From: Parasedimentitalea huanghaiensis
GTDB lineage: Bacteria; Pseudomonadota; Alphaproteobacteria; Rhodobacterales; Rhodobacteraceae
Assembly: GCF_009753675.1 (NCBI RefSeq)
Contig: NZ_WQLV01000007.1
Span: 186,001-250,000, forward strand
Direction of reading: 5' to 3'
DNA length: 64,000 nucleotides
In this document: piece after piece, positions 45,484 to 53,519 of the stretch
How positions within the stretch are numbered: position 1 is the first letter of the stretch
How the letters are laid out: the number at the start of each line of letters is the position of its first letter
Notes under the pieces: model-generated
Databases searched by the model: none
What the model was told of the DNA's origin: nothing
Seen by the model: only the letters and a program-made list of their open reading frames with translations
Program-made: the position numbers and the translations under genes

Positions 45484-46605
45484 TTAACCCTCGCCCTGTA
45501 TTTTTGCGTTCAAATACCGGGCGAAATCAAAGTTCGGTCGCTCCAGATGTGAAAGCAACCCTGGCTCAGCACTCTTGGCGCAAAGCCCCCGGTACACCTT
45601 TTCGGTGCAGCCGCGATCTTCGTCGTTCACCTCGTCCAGCAGGGTTTTCAGGGCTTTGAAATGTGTCGCAGCCTCTGGGTCATCCCTGAACTCGGGTGCA
45701 AGACCACCACCAAAGAGGATGTTTACATGATCCGGCCCGTCGGGCTGTAACGACAGGTACCAGAAATATCCGGGTGTCAAAGTGATCAACAAGGCCGGAT
45801 AGATCGACAACAGATAGGTCTTGTTGCGGTCGTCCCCAACAAGATGGGTATTGTTGGGATGTGCCAGTGTCAGTGGCATCGTATTGTCTTTCAGTATCCA
45901 ATGGTAGTTGAAGGCTGGCCGCCCCTCGGGACATGTCATTTTCTCCAGATCGACCGTTCCACCAATGGTGCCTGCGTGGCAGACTGGCAGGTGGTAGCTC
46001 TCCATGAAGTTCTCAGCCAAGACCTTCCAATTGGTGTTCCAGCGGTGAGTCTCGCAAAAGCTCTCGACGTAGTTTTCCATGCCATAGTGACCGATAAGCG
46101 CATCAACCTCTGCCAAACCTTCGCCCACTGGGGTCGCGTCAGGGTTCAGTGCCACCATGATCCAGCCCTTCCAGTCCTCACAGCGAATTGTCGGCAGCGA
46201 AATTTCTGATTTACAAAAGGCGGTATTGTGCATCATCGCCGGTGCGCCACGAAGGGATCCGTCCAGATTATAGGTCCAGGCATGATAGGGGCAGACGATG
46301 GATTTCACCGTTCCACGTCCCTCGAGCAGGGTCGACATGCGATGCCTGCAGACATTGGATTGAGCGCGCAGACTTCCGTCGCGATCCCGCAAAACCATGA
46401 TCGGCTCTCCGGCGATTTCCATCGTGGTGTAATCGCCGGGGTTGGGTAAAGAACTGGATCGCCCAGCGCACAGCCAATCTTGGCGGAACACCTTGTCCAG
46501 CTCCTGCTCCAGAAATTCAGTCGAGGTATAAACCGAGGGCGGCATCGCCCGCGCCTGTTCAAACGGAACGGCGACGTTGTCGCTCAACTCGTGCATAGGG
46601 TTCAT
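45484..46605 (-). CDS. Rieske-type ring-hydroxylating oxygenase, alpha subunit
   Basis: A 373-residue oxygenase with a 2Fe-2S Rieske cluster (C86, H88, C105, H108 in NVCRHR and CPYHAW) and a mononuclear iron site with H205 and H210 in NFMESYHLPVCH. The sequence is nearest by eye to the choline/carnitine monooxygenase and quaternary-amine demethylase branch, but no partner reductase is adjacent, so the substrate is open. ATG 46605 is chosen over 46620 because GGAGG lies five bases upstream. Confidence 0.88.
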   Translation of the reverse strand: MNPMHELSDNVAVPFEQARAMPPSVYTSTEFLEQELDKVFRQDWLCAGRSSSLPNPGDYTTMEIAGEPIMVLRDRDGSLRAQSNVCRHRMSTLLEGRGTVKSIVCPYHAWTYNLDGSLRGAPAMMHNTAFCKSEISLPTIRCEDWKGWIMVALNPDATPVGEGLAEVDALIGHYGMENYVESFCETHRWNTNWKVLAENFMESYHLPVCHAGTIGGTVDLEKMTCPEGRPAFNYHWILKDNTMPLTLAHPNNTHLVGDDRNKTYLLSIYPALLITLTPGYFWYLSLQPDGPDHVNILFGGGLAPEFRDDPEAATHFKALKTLLDEVNDEDRGCTEKVYRGLCAKSAEPGLLSHLERPNFDFARYLNAKIQGEG

Positions 46606-47102
46606 TTTGGCCTCCGACATCCGCGCCCTTTACGACGAAGCTGTCCGATTGGCAATTTCCAGAACTTGGCTGATCTGCACAGGTCAAAGAACTGCCAGGA
46701 TGAATGCCCTGTCAGTTTCGATTTTCCTGTGAAGATCTCTCTCGGCGATGCGATCAAATTGGGAATAAGAAAGGCGGTACCGCCAAAGCGGATGCGGACG
46801 GGAGATCAGTCCCGCGTGCTAAACGTTGTCTCTGCGCGCCCCGATCGTGATAGGGCCCTGTTCCAAGTGCTGGGGGTGTCAGGCCCGGCGATAATCGCGA
46901 TTGATTGGCAATCTGTCAGAAAAACTGAAACCCAGAGTGAACAGGCCGCTCGCTGCCTGTGCAACGCTTCCACCGATACGCCAACAGACCTGGTCAGGTT
47001 GCACAATGAGTATTTACAGCAAAAAGAAACATCGACGCGATCAATCAACTTGGGTTTCTTTTTGCTAAAAATACTCAAATTCCAAGCGAACCCCCAGCAC
47101 CG
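46606..47102. other. 497-base gap between the Rieske gene and priA
   Basis: No gene could be supported on either strand: an open + frame runs through here from inside the Rieske gene but has no start context and no recognised domain. It holds the Rieske promoter region and, at its right end, two inverted copies of the 23-bp element (47008-47030 and 47054-47076). Confidence 0.55.
47008..47076. repeat. Inverted pair of the 23-bp element next to priA
   Basis: The + copy (47008-47030) and the - copy (47054-47076) differ at two of 23 positions and are separated by 23 bases. RNA across them would fold into a long hairpin. The - copy starts 26 bases after the priA stop. Confidence 0.75.
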
Positions 47103-49298
47103 TCAGAAAAAGTTCTGCGGATCGATATCAACATTCAACCGCAGTTCACCCGTTAACCGACAGGGCGCAATCCAGCGCGAAATGGCGTCCTGCAGCGGCA
47201 CCCCCTTGTCGGCTTTAACCAGCAGGCGCACCCGATGGCGACCGCGAATACGGGCGATGGGGGCTGGCGCCGGTCCATAGACCTGCGCGCCGATTGATCG
47301 CAGCGGCCCATCATTGCGCGCCAACGCGTTGCCCAGATCAAACACCTGCGCCAGATCTGGCCCGGACAGGATGATCCCGGCCATGCGCCCATAGGGCGGC
47401 ACCCCGGCGGCTTGGCGTTCCGCGGCTTCGGCTTTCCAGAAACCTTCTTCATCCCCTGACAGGATAGCGCGGATCACCGGGTGCTCGGGTTGGAAGCTCT
47501 GCAACAGGGCCTCGCCCGGTTTTTCGGCCCGCCCAGCGCGGCCGGCCACCTGCCGCATCAGCTGGAACGTCCGCTCGGCTGCGCGTAGGTCTGATCCTTG
47601 CAGGCCCAGATCAGCATCAATCACGCCGACCAGTGTTAGCAGTGGAAAGTTGTGCCCTTTGGCCACCAGCTGGGTGCCTAAGATTATATCGGCCTCACCC
47701 TTGGCGATCTCGGATATCCGTTCTTTCAGTGCCCGTGCCGATCCAAACAGGTCCGAGCTGAGCACCGCGATCCGGGCGTCGGGAAACACGCTTGCCGCCT
47801 CTTCCCCCAGCCGTTCGATGCCCGGGCCAACCGGGGCCATTTTGCCCTCGACCTCGCAGGACGGACAGACGGTGGGCAGTGGTTTGGTCTCGCCGCATTG
47901 GTGGCACATCAGGCGGTTCTGGAACCGGTGCTCGACCATGCGGGCGTCACAATGATCACAGGCCACCTGTTCACCACAGGCCCGGCAGATGGTCACCGGC
48001 GCAAATCCGCGGCGGTTCAGGAACAACAGCGACTGCTCGCCATTTTCTATCCGTTTCTCCATGGCGCGGCGCAGGGTGGGTGAGATCCAGGTCGAGGCGG
48101 GGAGTTTCTCGACCCGCATATCAATCGCCTTCATCTCAGGCAGAACAGCAGCGCCAAAGCGTGCGGTCAGGTCCAAGCGGCGGTATTTGCCTGCCTCGGC
48201 ATTGGTCCAGCTTTCCAGACTTGGCGTGGCCGAGGCCAAAACCACCTGCGCCGAACACATCGCCGCGCGCAGCACCGCCATGTCGCGGGCGTTGTACAGC
48301 ACGCCATCCTCTTGTTTGTAGGAGGTATCGTGTTCTTCATCGACAATGATGAGCCCGAGGTTCTGGAAGGGCAGAAACAGTGAGGAGCGCGCGCCGATCA
48401 CAAGTTGCGCATTGCCCTGCCCCACCATACGCCAGACCCGGCGCCGTTCGGTCATTGTGGCGCCGGAATGCCACTCTGCCGGGGTGGCGCCAAAGCGCGC
48501 CTCGACCCGGGTCAGAAATTCAGCCGTCAGGGCAATTTCGGGCAGCAGCACCAGTGCCTGCCGTCCCGTTCGCAGACATGAGGCCACGGCTTCTAGATAG
48601 ACTTCGGTTTTGCCGGACCCGGTGACGCCCTTTAGCAGCGTGGTGCCATAGGCCCCCGATTGCACGGCCTTGGCCAGAACCGCCGCAGCCCCTGCCTGAT
48701 CATCAGTCAGGGTTTTCCCCGGCAGCTCCGGGTCCAGATGCGGATAGGGCAAATCGCGGGGGGCTTCTTCCTCGCGCAGCGCGCCCTGTTTCACCAGCCC
48801 CTTGACCACCGACGGTGTCACCCCGGCCAGGTCCGACAGTTCCTTGGGGGTGAAAGACAGCCCGCCGTAGTCCTCGAGTGCGGCCAGAACCCGCGCGCGG
48901 GCATCGGTCATCCGTTCGGGTTCACTCAGCCCACGGCGTAAAACCTTGCGCATCGACACCGGATCAGACAGCCCCGGCGCACGGGTGGCCAGCCGCAGCA
49001 TCGAGGACATTGGCGTAAGGGTGTAATCTGCGGCGCGACTGAGGAACTGGCGCATCTCTTCACGCATGGGGGCTACATCCAGCACCCGGTTCACCGACCG
49101 CAGTTTGGCCGAATCGAAATCGCCCCGCCCCGGACCCCAGATCACCCCCAAAACCTTTCGCGGCCCCAGTGGCACCTCGACATAGGCCCCGCGGAAACAG
49201 CCGCCCTCGGGCGCGCGGTAATCCAGAACCCGATCAAGCGGTTGCGTGGTCAGAACCCCGACCCGCTCGCCTGCATGAAAAAACTCCTGTTCGCTCAC
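47103..49298 (-). CDS. priA: Primosomal helicase PriA
   Basis: Restarts stalled replication forks. The 731-residue protein has the N-terminal 3'-DNA-binding domain, helicase motifs with Walker A GVTGSGKT, DEAH-like box VDEEHDTSYKQ, and the zinc-binding cysteines (CRACGEQVACDHCDA ... CHQCGETKPLPTVCPSC). GTG 49298 has AAAGG seven bases upstream; an ATG at 49313 is the alternative. Faces away from the transaldolase gene. Confidence 0.95.
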   Translation of the reverse strand: MSEQEFFHAGERVGVLTTQPLDRVLDYRAPEGGCFRGAYVEVPLGPRKVLGVIWGPGRGDFDSAKLRSVNRVLDVAPMREEMRQFLSRAADYTLTPMSSMLRLATRAPGLSDPVSMRKVLRRGLSEPERMTDARARVLAALEDYGGLSFTPKELSDLAGVTPSVVKGLVKQGALREEEAPRDLPYPHLDPELPGKTLTDDQAGAAAVLAKAVQSGAYGTTLLKGVTGSGKTEVYLEAVASCLRTGRQALVLLPEIALTAEFLTRVEARFGATPAEWHSGATMTERRRVWRMVGQGNAQLVIGARSSLFLPFQNLGLIIVDEEHDTSYKQEDGVLYNARDMAVLRAAMCSAQVVLASATPSLESWTNAEAGKYRRLDLTARFGAAVLPEMKAIDMRVEKLPASTWISPTLRRAMEKRIENGEQSLLFLNRRGFAPVTICRACGEQVACDHCDARMVEHRFQNRLMCHQCGETKPLPTVCPSCEVEGKMAPVGPGIERLGEEAASVFPDARIAVLSSDLFGSARALKERISEIAKGEADIILGTQLVAKGHNFPLLTLVGVIDADLGLQGSDLRAAERTFQLMRQVAGRAGRAEKPGEALLQSFQPEHPVIRAILSGDEEGFWKAEAAERQAAGVPPYGRMAGIILSGPDLAQVFDLGNALARNDGPLRSIGAQVYGPAPAPIARIRGRHRVRLLVKADKGVPLQDAISRWIAPCRLTGELRLNVDIDPQNFF

Positions 49299-49340
49299 GC
49301 TGCTGCCTTTCATCCTCAGGGGTTTTTAATGCCTCGCTAT

Positions 49341-49393
49341 TGCGTTAAAGGCTAGCGCAAACCTACGCCGCTGCGTTAAAGGTTAGCGCAAAC
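49341..49393. promoter_or_regulatory. Two direct repeats upstream of the transaldolase gene
   Basis: A 22-base unit occurs at 49341-49362 and 49372-49393, differing at one base, 31 bases apart. Each holds TGCGTTA and TAGCGCA as inverted half-sites. It lies between priA and tal. TTAGCG-type palindromes are targets of LacI-family carbon regulators in alphaproteobacteria (general knowledge), so this may be such an operator. Confidence 0.6.
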
Positions 49394-49423
49394 AATGGCC
49401 AAACCATCTAAAGGATCCGTCTG

Positions 49424-50077
49424 ATGAAATTCTTCGTAGATACCGCTGAAATCGACGCCATTGCCGAGCTGAATGAACTTGGCATGGTGGACGGTGTCAC
49501 CACCAACCCATCGCTGATCAAGAAATCCGGACGTGACATCATCGAAGTCACCAAGGAAATCTGTGATCTGGTAGACGGTCCTGTATCGGCCGAAGTCACC
49601 GCTGTTGACGCTGAGACCATGATCGCCGAAGGCCGCAAACTGGTGGAGATCGCTGAAAACATCGCCGTCAAAGTGCCGTTGACTTGGGATGGGTTGAAAG
49701 CCTGTAAAACCCTGACCGACGACGGTTACATGGTCAATGTCACCCTGTGCTTTTCGGCCAACCAGGCGCTGCTGGCGGCAAAAGCGGGCGCAAGCTTCAT
49801 CTCGCCTTTCATCGGTCGTCTGGATGACATCAACCTGGACGGAATGGAGCTGATCGAAGACATCCGCACCATCTATGACAACTACGGTTTTGAAACTGAA
49901 ATCCTGGCGGCCTCTATCCGCACTGTGAATCACGTGCTCGACTCTGCCCGTCTGGGTGCCGACGTGATCACTGCGCCTCCCGGCGTGATCAAATCGCTGA
50001 TCAACCACCCGCTGACCGACAAAGGCCTGGCGCAGTTCTTGGCTGACATCAAAGCGGCAGACATCAAGATCCTGTAA
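49424..50077 (+). CDS. tal: Transaldolase / fructose-6-phosphate aldolase family (TalC type)
   Basis: A 217-residue short transaldolase, a TIM barrel with the Schiff-base lysine in [13 protein letters not shown] (about K84). Family signatures [13 protein letters not shown] and [18 protein letters not shown] are present. It moves dihydroxyacetone units in the pentose phosphate pathway. The C-terminus reads [12 protein letters not shown], with a small internal duplication. Its last 21 bases recur at 51273-51293. AAGGA precedes the ATG. A terminator follows. Confidence 0.92.
   Translation: MKFFVDTAEIDAIAELNELGMVDGVTTNPSLIKKSGRDIIEVTKEICDLVDGPVSAEVTAVDAETMIAEGRKLVEIAENIAVKVPLTWDGLKACKTLTDDGYMVNVTLCFSANQALLAAKAGASFISPFIGRLDDINLDGMELIEDIRTIYDNYGFETEILAASIRTVNHVLDSARLGADVITAPPGVIKSLINHPLTDKGLAQFLADIKAADIKIL
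50057..50077 (+). repeat. Direct repeat, left copy (end of tal)
   Basis: The last 21 bases of tal, encoding ADIKIL and the stop, are identical to 51273-51293. Confidence 0.85.
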
Positions 50078-50103
50078 ACGGTGCAGACATTTTGAGATTG
50101 AGA

Positions 50104-50132
50104 GGAGGTGCCTAGCGGTACCTCCCTTTTTT
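50104..50132 (+). terminator. Intrinsic terminator of tal
   Basis: A 9-bp stem GGAGGTGCC with GGTACCTCC (one G-T pair), loop TAGC, then C and TTTTTT. It has the same design as the terminator at 51319-51347. Confidence 0.9.
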
Positions 50133-50327
50133 GTTTCGAACGGGCTTCCCAGTTTTAAGTCACCCTAACAATTCGGCACTCCCGTCCCCAGACATTACGA
50201 CAAAAAGGTCGGAGAGGTTGAACAAATTGACTGGGAAAATGCGGTTGGATGCATGCCGCTTTATTCAGTAGCATTTTGGAAAAAAATCAGCCCTATTTCG
50301 TCTCAGTAAATCAGCCGTCGAGGGAAT

Positions 50328-50805
50328 ATGAACAGATTTATTGCGACGTTAGTTCAGGTAACCATCTTTTTTGTTGTTGTGCTTTTCCAGCAAAACTTCA
50401 GCCGCTGAGGATTTGTGCAGTACCGCGTGGTCTAACTATGTGGAAGAGGTTATCAGCATTCGAAACTCAGCGGATCACTATCGTGATGAGGTAATTCTGT
50501 TTTCGGACCCACGAGGCAGGTTGCATGATTGTTTAGGGTTCAAGGTCCCTAACGCAGATCTAAGAATTTTAGAACACGGTGTTGTACAAGCAGACATTTT
50601 AGATCGCGTAGTAGGTAAGCCGGAATTTGAAGCGGAAACCACATGCGGTTCGTTTGGTATGATGAATGAACTGTTTTCAAGAAGAGTGTATGTCTTGAGG
50701 TTTCCAAAAGACACACAAGTTTTGTTGGGACGTCAATGTGAGCAGTTCCGACAAGTAACATTGCCGCAATCACTGGCATTCTTCTTTAGCTTTGAACCTA
50801 GTTGA
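50328..50805 (+). pseudogene. Exported orphan protein gene broken by a frameshift
   Basis: ATG 50328, with GAGGG upstream, opens a signal peptide (MNRFIATLVQVTIFF) but stops at 50406. The adjacent frame continues from the same spot as LLLCFSSKTSAAEDLCSTAW and runs to 50805. Joining them with five instead of six T at 50367-50372 gives one protein of about 158 residues with a signal peptide and three or four cysteines. No family recognised. AT-rich compared with flanking genes. It may be a true mutation, a phase-variable tract or a sequencing error. Confidence 0.6.
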
Positions 50806-50832
50806 CCAATTTCGCAAAATTCCGAAATCTAA

Positions 50833-51140
50833 ATGATTAAATTTGTGGAGCTCCTCGACGATGGCTTTTCAAAACGCGGATCCCGAAAAATCGTCGTAAA
50901 TGACACTGCATTTGTGTGGTTCTGCGGGAGTATGAATTTGAAGGGAAAGACACTATTCGCTTACGGCTGGACGCAGAATCCTCTGGCCAATTGACCGTTG
51001 TGCATATGTGGTTTGGATTTCCGAAAATGTTGGAGGACAATCAGTCTCCGGGCAGATGGTGTTTGCCAGAAGACAAACAATGCATCGTCACCCCGTCGTT
51101 CGTTGCCGAAGCGATAAAGTACGCATTGGGCCTGGGCTGA
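50833..51140 (+). pseudogene. Small orphan protein gene broken by a two-base slip
   Basis: ATG 50833 starts MIKFVELLDDGFSKRGSRK and IVVNDTAFV, then stops early. In another frame VLREYEFEGKDTIRLRLD continues to 51140 with a smooth join at GTGTGG (50914-50919). Removing one TG unit restores a protein of about 101 residues. No family recognised. No good ribosome-binding site; it may have depended on the gene before it. Confidence 0.5.
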
Positions 51141-51245
51141 ACCCCAGAAACGAAAACAATTTTGTTTTGGTGAGACAGCAACAACCGACTGGGTTTGTAT
51201 TCATCTGACTGACGAATCTCACGCTATCAGGTTTCTCATTACAAG

Positions 51246-51293
51246 ACGGACTAAGGTCTGGAGACGTTCCTAGCAGACATCAAGATCCTGTAA
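51246..51293 (+). pseudogene. Remnant of a transaldolase 3' end
   Basis: Read in frame this stretch ends GLETFLADIKIL then TAA, against GLAQFLADI...KIL in tal. Upstream similarity continues weakly for about 25 bases, with a stop replacing the Lys codon. The last 21 bases (51273-51293) equal the end of tal. It is followed by a terminator like that of tal. Confidence 0.7.
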
Positions 51294-51318
51294 GGTCACT
51301 GACAACGACAAGATAAAG

Positions 51319-51347
51319 GGAGGCGCCAATGGGTGCCTCCTTTTTTT
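51319..51347 (+). terminator. Terminator after the tal remnant
   Basis: GGAGGCGCC with GGTGCCTCC, loop AATG, then seven T. Same nine-pair design and same wobble position as the tal terminator. Confidence 0.9.
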
Positions 51348-51420
51348 GTGAACGTTGCTGTGCAGGAGACGAAACATGCTGAGTACCAGCCAGTCATCCC
51401 AATCGGACCGACCCGTTCTA

Positions 51421-52023
51421 TTAAAAACCACTAGGGTTCGGGACCGGATCTAGCACAAGGAGCAAACGTGTTTCGCCTGTGCCCTGAATAGGCGGAGAGC
51501 GATGCATTAGACCGGATCGAGGCTGCTCAGGCCATTGAGTGCCTCGCAGAAGGATCGCAGCGCCGGTTGGCGCTGTGAAAATCCGCTTTGGATCAGCATT
51601 GCCTTGGCCGTTTCCGTATTGCGTCCCTGTCCCGCGGTAAGTGCAGATCAGCCGTGTGGTGACCGCATCAACATGAAACTTGCGACAGGCATTTGTTGTC
51701 ACAACATCAAGGCGCAAACGCAAATACCGCGAGGACACCAGACCTGAAAAGGTTTTGGCCAGCGCGGTAACATCTTCAATCAAAATAGTGCGGTTTTTGC
51801 AATCTGGTGTACCTCTGCTCTCGCAAATCTGAACAACAGCATCCCGCACCGACTCGATAGGTAAGACAATCCTTGCTTTGGGCAACTGCTCTGGTGCGAG
51901 GCCATCGATCCAAGACTGGATTGAAGCACGCAACGGTCTTCGCCAAATTACAGCAGCGCAATCAGGACGATGAATGACCGACAATCCCTCGGCATTCTCA
52001 ACCATGTCAACTCCGACTGGCAT
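51421..52023 (-). CDS. DUF1826 family protein
   Basis: A 200-residue protein matching by eye the DUF1826 family, which is often next to COG0523 GTPases in zinc-responsive operons. Conserved Arg/His/Cys segments include VIHRPDCAAVIWRRPL and KFHVDAVTTRLICTYRGTGTQ. The ATG at 52023 is chosen; a TTG at 52074 would overlap the upstream GTPase by 16 bases and is the alternative. It follows the GTPase on the same strand. Confidence 0.78.
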   Translation of the reverse strand: MPVGVDMVENAEGLSVIHRPDCAAVIWRRPLRASIQSWIDGLAPEQLPKARIVLPIESVRDAVVQICESRGTPDCKNRTILIEDVTALAKTFSGLVSSRYLRLRLDVVTTNACRKFHVDAVTTRLICTYRGTGTQYGNGQGNADPKRIFTAPTGAAILLRGTQWPEQPRSGLMHRSPPIQGTGETRLLLVLDPVPNPSGF

Positions 52024-52058
52024 AAGCCTTGTCACCTGAGGACTAAGCTGAGCGACCA

Positions 52059-53270
52059 CTACTGATGTCCCCAAGCTGGAAACGGATCCGGCAAGTCCAG
52101 CCAGTTATCGGGTTGAAAATTGGCCGTGTCGATCAATGCTGCGTTCAAGCGCTCACAGATTACTTCGCGGTCTAACCCTACGCCTATGAACACTAGCTCT
52201 TGGCGCCGATCCCCCCAAGGCTCGGCCCAGTTCCGCGCGATCTCGGCCTGAGCTTGCGGATGAGTTGGCAGTCGGTCTTCTGGCATGGTCGCCCACCAGC
52301 GTCCCAGTGGAGTGACGGAGGACAAAGCACCTGCAAGGCTGTACTCAGCAGCCCAATTTGGACGGGTTGCGATCCAGAAATGCCCTTTGGCACGGATCAC
52401 TCCGGGCAGTTCTCCGTTCAGCAGATCGTGAAGTCTTTGCGGATGAAAAGGCGCGCGCGCATGGTACACAAAAGAAGTGATGCCGTATTCTTCATCCTCT
52501 GGTGTGTGGTTTGCAAAGCCGTATAGCTCTTTGGCCCACATAGGGTGTTCATGCGCGGTGTCGAAGTCGAACAGACCGGTGTCAAGAATTGATCCTGCCG
52601 ACACGTCCGAGTGGTCTGTTTCAATGATCTTGGCGTCAGCATTCAAGCTGCGAATGATTTTTCGCGCGTTGTCGGACTTTTCTGGCCCTGCATCTGTAAC
52701 TTTGTTGAGAATAATAACGTCAGAAAATTCGATTTGTTCGGTCAACAGGCTAACCAGACTGCGGTCATCCCCTTCGCCCAGGCTTTCCCCACGATCAGTC
52801 AGGAAATCATGGCTGGAAAAATCCTTGAGCAGGTTCACTGCATCTACAACTGTCACCATGGTATCAAGACGGGCGACATCGGACAGGCTCTGCCCCTGTT
52901 CATCTCGAAAATCAAAGGTAGCAGCTACAGGAAGTGGCTCGGAAATTCCCGTAGATTCGATCAGAAGATAGTCAAACCGTCCCTCTTCTGACAGTTGACG
53001 CACTTCTTTCAGCAGGTCGTCGCGCAGCGTGCAGCAAATGCAGCCATTCGACATTTCGACCAATTTTTCTTCGGACCGCGATAGCTGCGTGCCTTCACGC
53101 ACCAGATCTGCATCAATATTCACTTCGGACATATCGTTGACGATAACGGCTACGCGGCGTCCATCGCGGTTGTTCAATACTCGGTTCAGAAGTGTTGTTT
53201 TACCGGCACCTAGAAAGCCGGACAAAATCGTCACGGGAAGGCGAGTATCTTCAGTAATGGTATCTTTCAC
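52059..53270 (-). CDS. COG0523 (CobW/ZigA-type) GTPase, probable zinc chaperone
   Basis: A 403-residue G3E GTPase. Walker A is GFLGAGKTT (18-26), the metal-binding CICC is at 77-80, and NKVTD is the guanine-specificity motif. The C-terminal CobW domain ends with WDLP-like NWLDLPDPF. Members under Zur control supply zinc when it is scarce (family knowledge). The start is GTG with GGAG six bases upstream. A Zur-like box lies 42 bases upstream. DUF1826 follows. Confidence 0.9.
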   Translation of the reverse strand: MKDTITEDTRLPVTILSGFLGAGKTTLLNRVLNNRDGRRVAVIVNDMSEVNIDADLVREGTQLSRSEEKLVEMSNGCICCTLRDDLLKEVRQLSEEGRFDYLLIESTGISEPLPVAATFDFRDEQGQSLSDVARLDTMVTVVDAVNLLKDFSSHDFLTDRGESLGEGDDRSLVSLLTEQIEFSDVIILNKVTDAGPEKSDNARKIIRSLNADAKIIETDHSDVSAGSILDTGLFDFDTAHEHPMWAKELYGFANHTPEDEEYGITSFVYHARAPFHPQRLHDLLNGELPGVIRAKGHFWIATRPNWAAEYSLAGALSSVTPLGRWWATMPEDRLPTHPQAQAEIARNWAEPWGDRRQELVFIGVGLDREVICERLNAALIDTANFQPDNWLDLPDPFPAWGHQ

Positions 53271-53311
53271 AGGTTTCTCCCGGGTGAATGTGGCGGACCG
53301 TCAAGACTCGT

Positions 53312-53328
53312 ATGTTATAACGTAACAT
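53312..53328. promoter_or_regulatory. Zur-type operator
   Basis: ATGTTA-TAACG-TAACAT, six-base inverted arms with a five-base spacer, 42 bases before the COG0523 GTPase start. It matches the alphaproteobacterial Zur box pattern (GTTATnnnATAAC-like). Binding is inferred. Confidence 0.65.
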
Positions 53329-53519
53329 TTCACAACCCATATTTTCCGAGGCCTGCTCTCACCGCAAAACAATAGAACCGGTCCTTGTCGCGCCTCTGAA
53401 CCGCCCCCAAAAGCACGTAGAGGCCTCTTTCCGGTCGAATGCGCCGCCTTTTGCCGATCTGGGGCTGTTTCAGCCTGCAGAATTTTTCATAACACCAGGC
53501 ATACGATCGGCAAATGACC

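Noticed and set aside
46480-47280. 266-codon + frame through the Rieske-priA gap
   Set aside because: It starts inside the Rieske gene and ends inside priA on the other strand, and lacks any start context or domain. Only the gap part could be real and it has no support.
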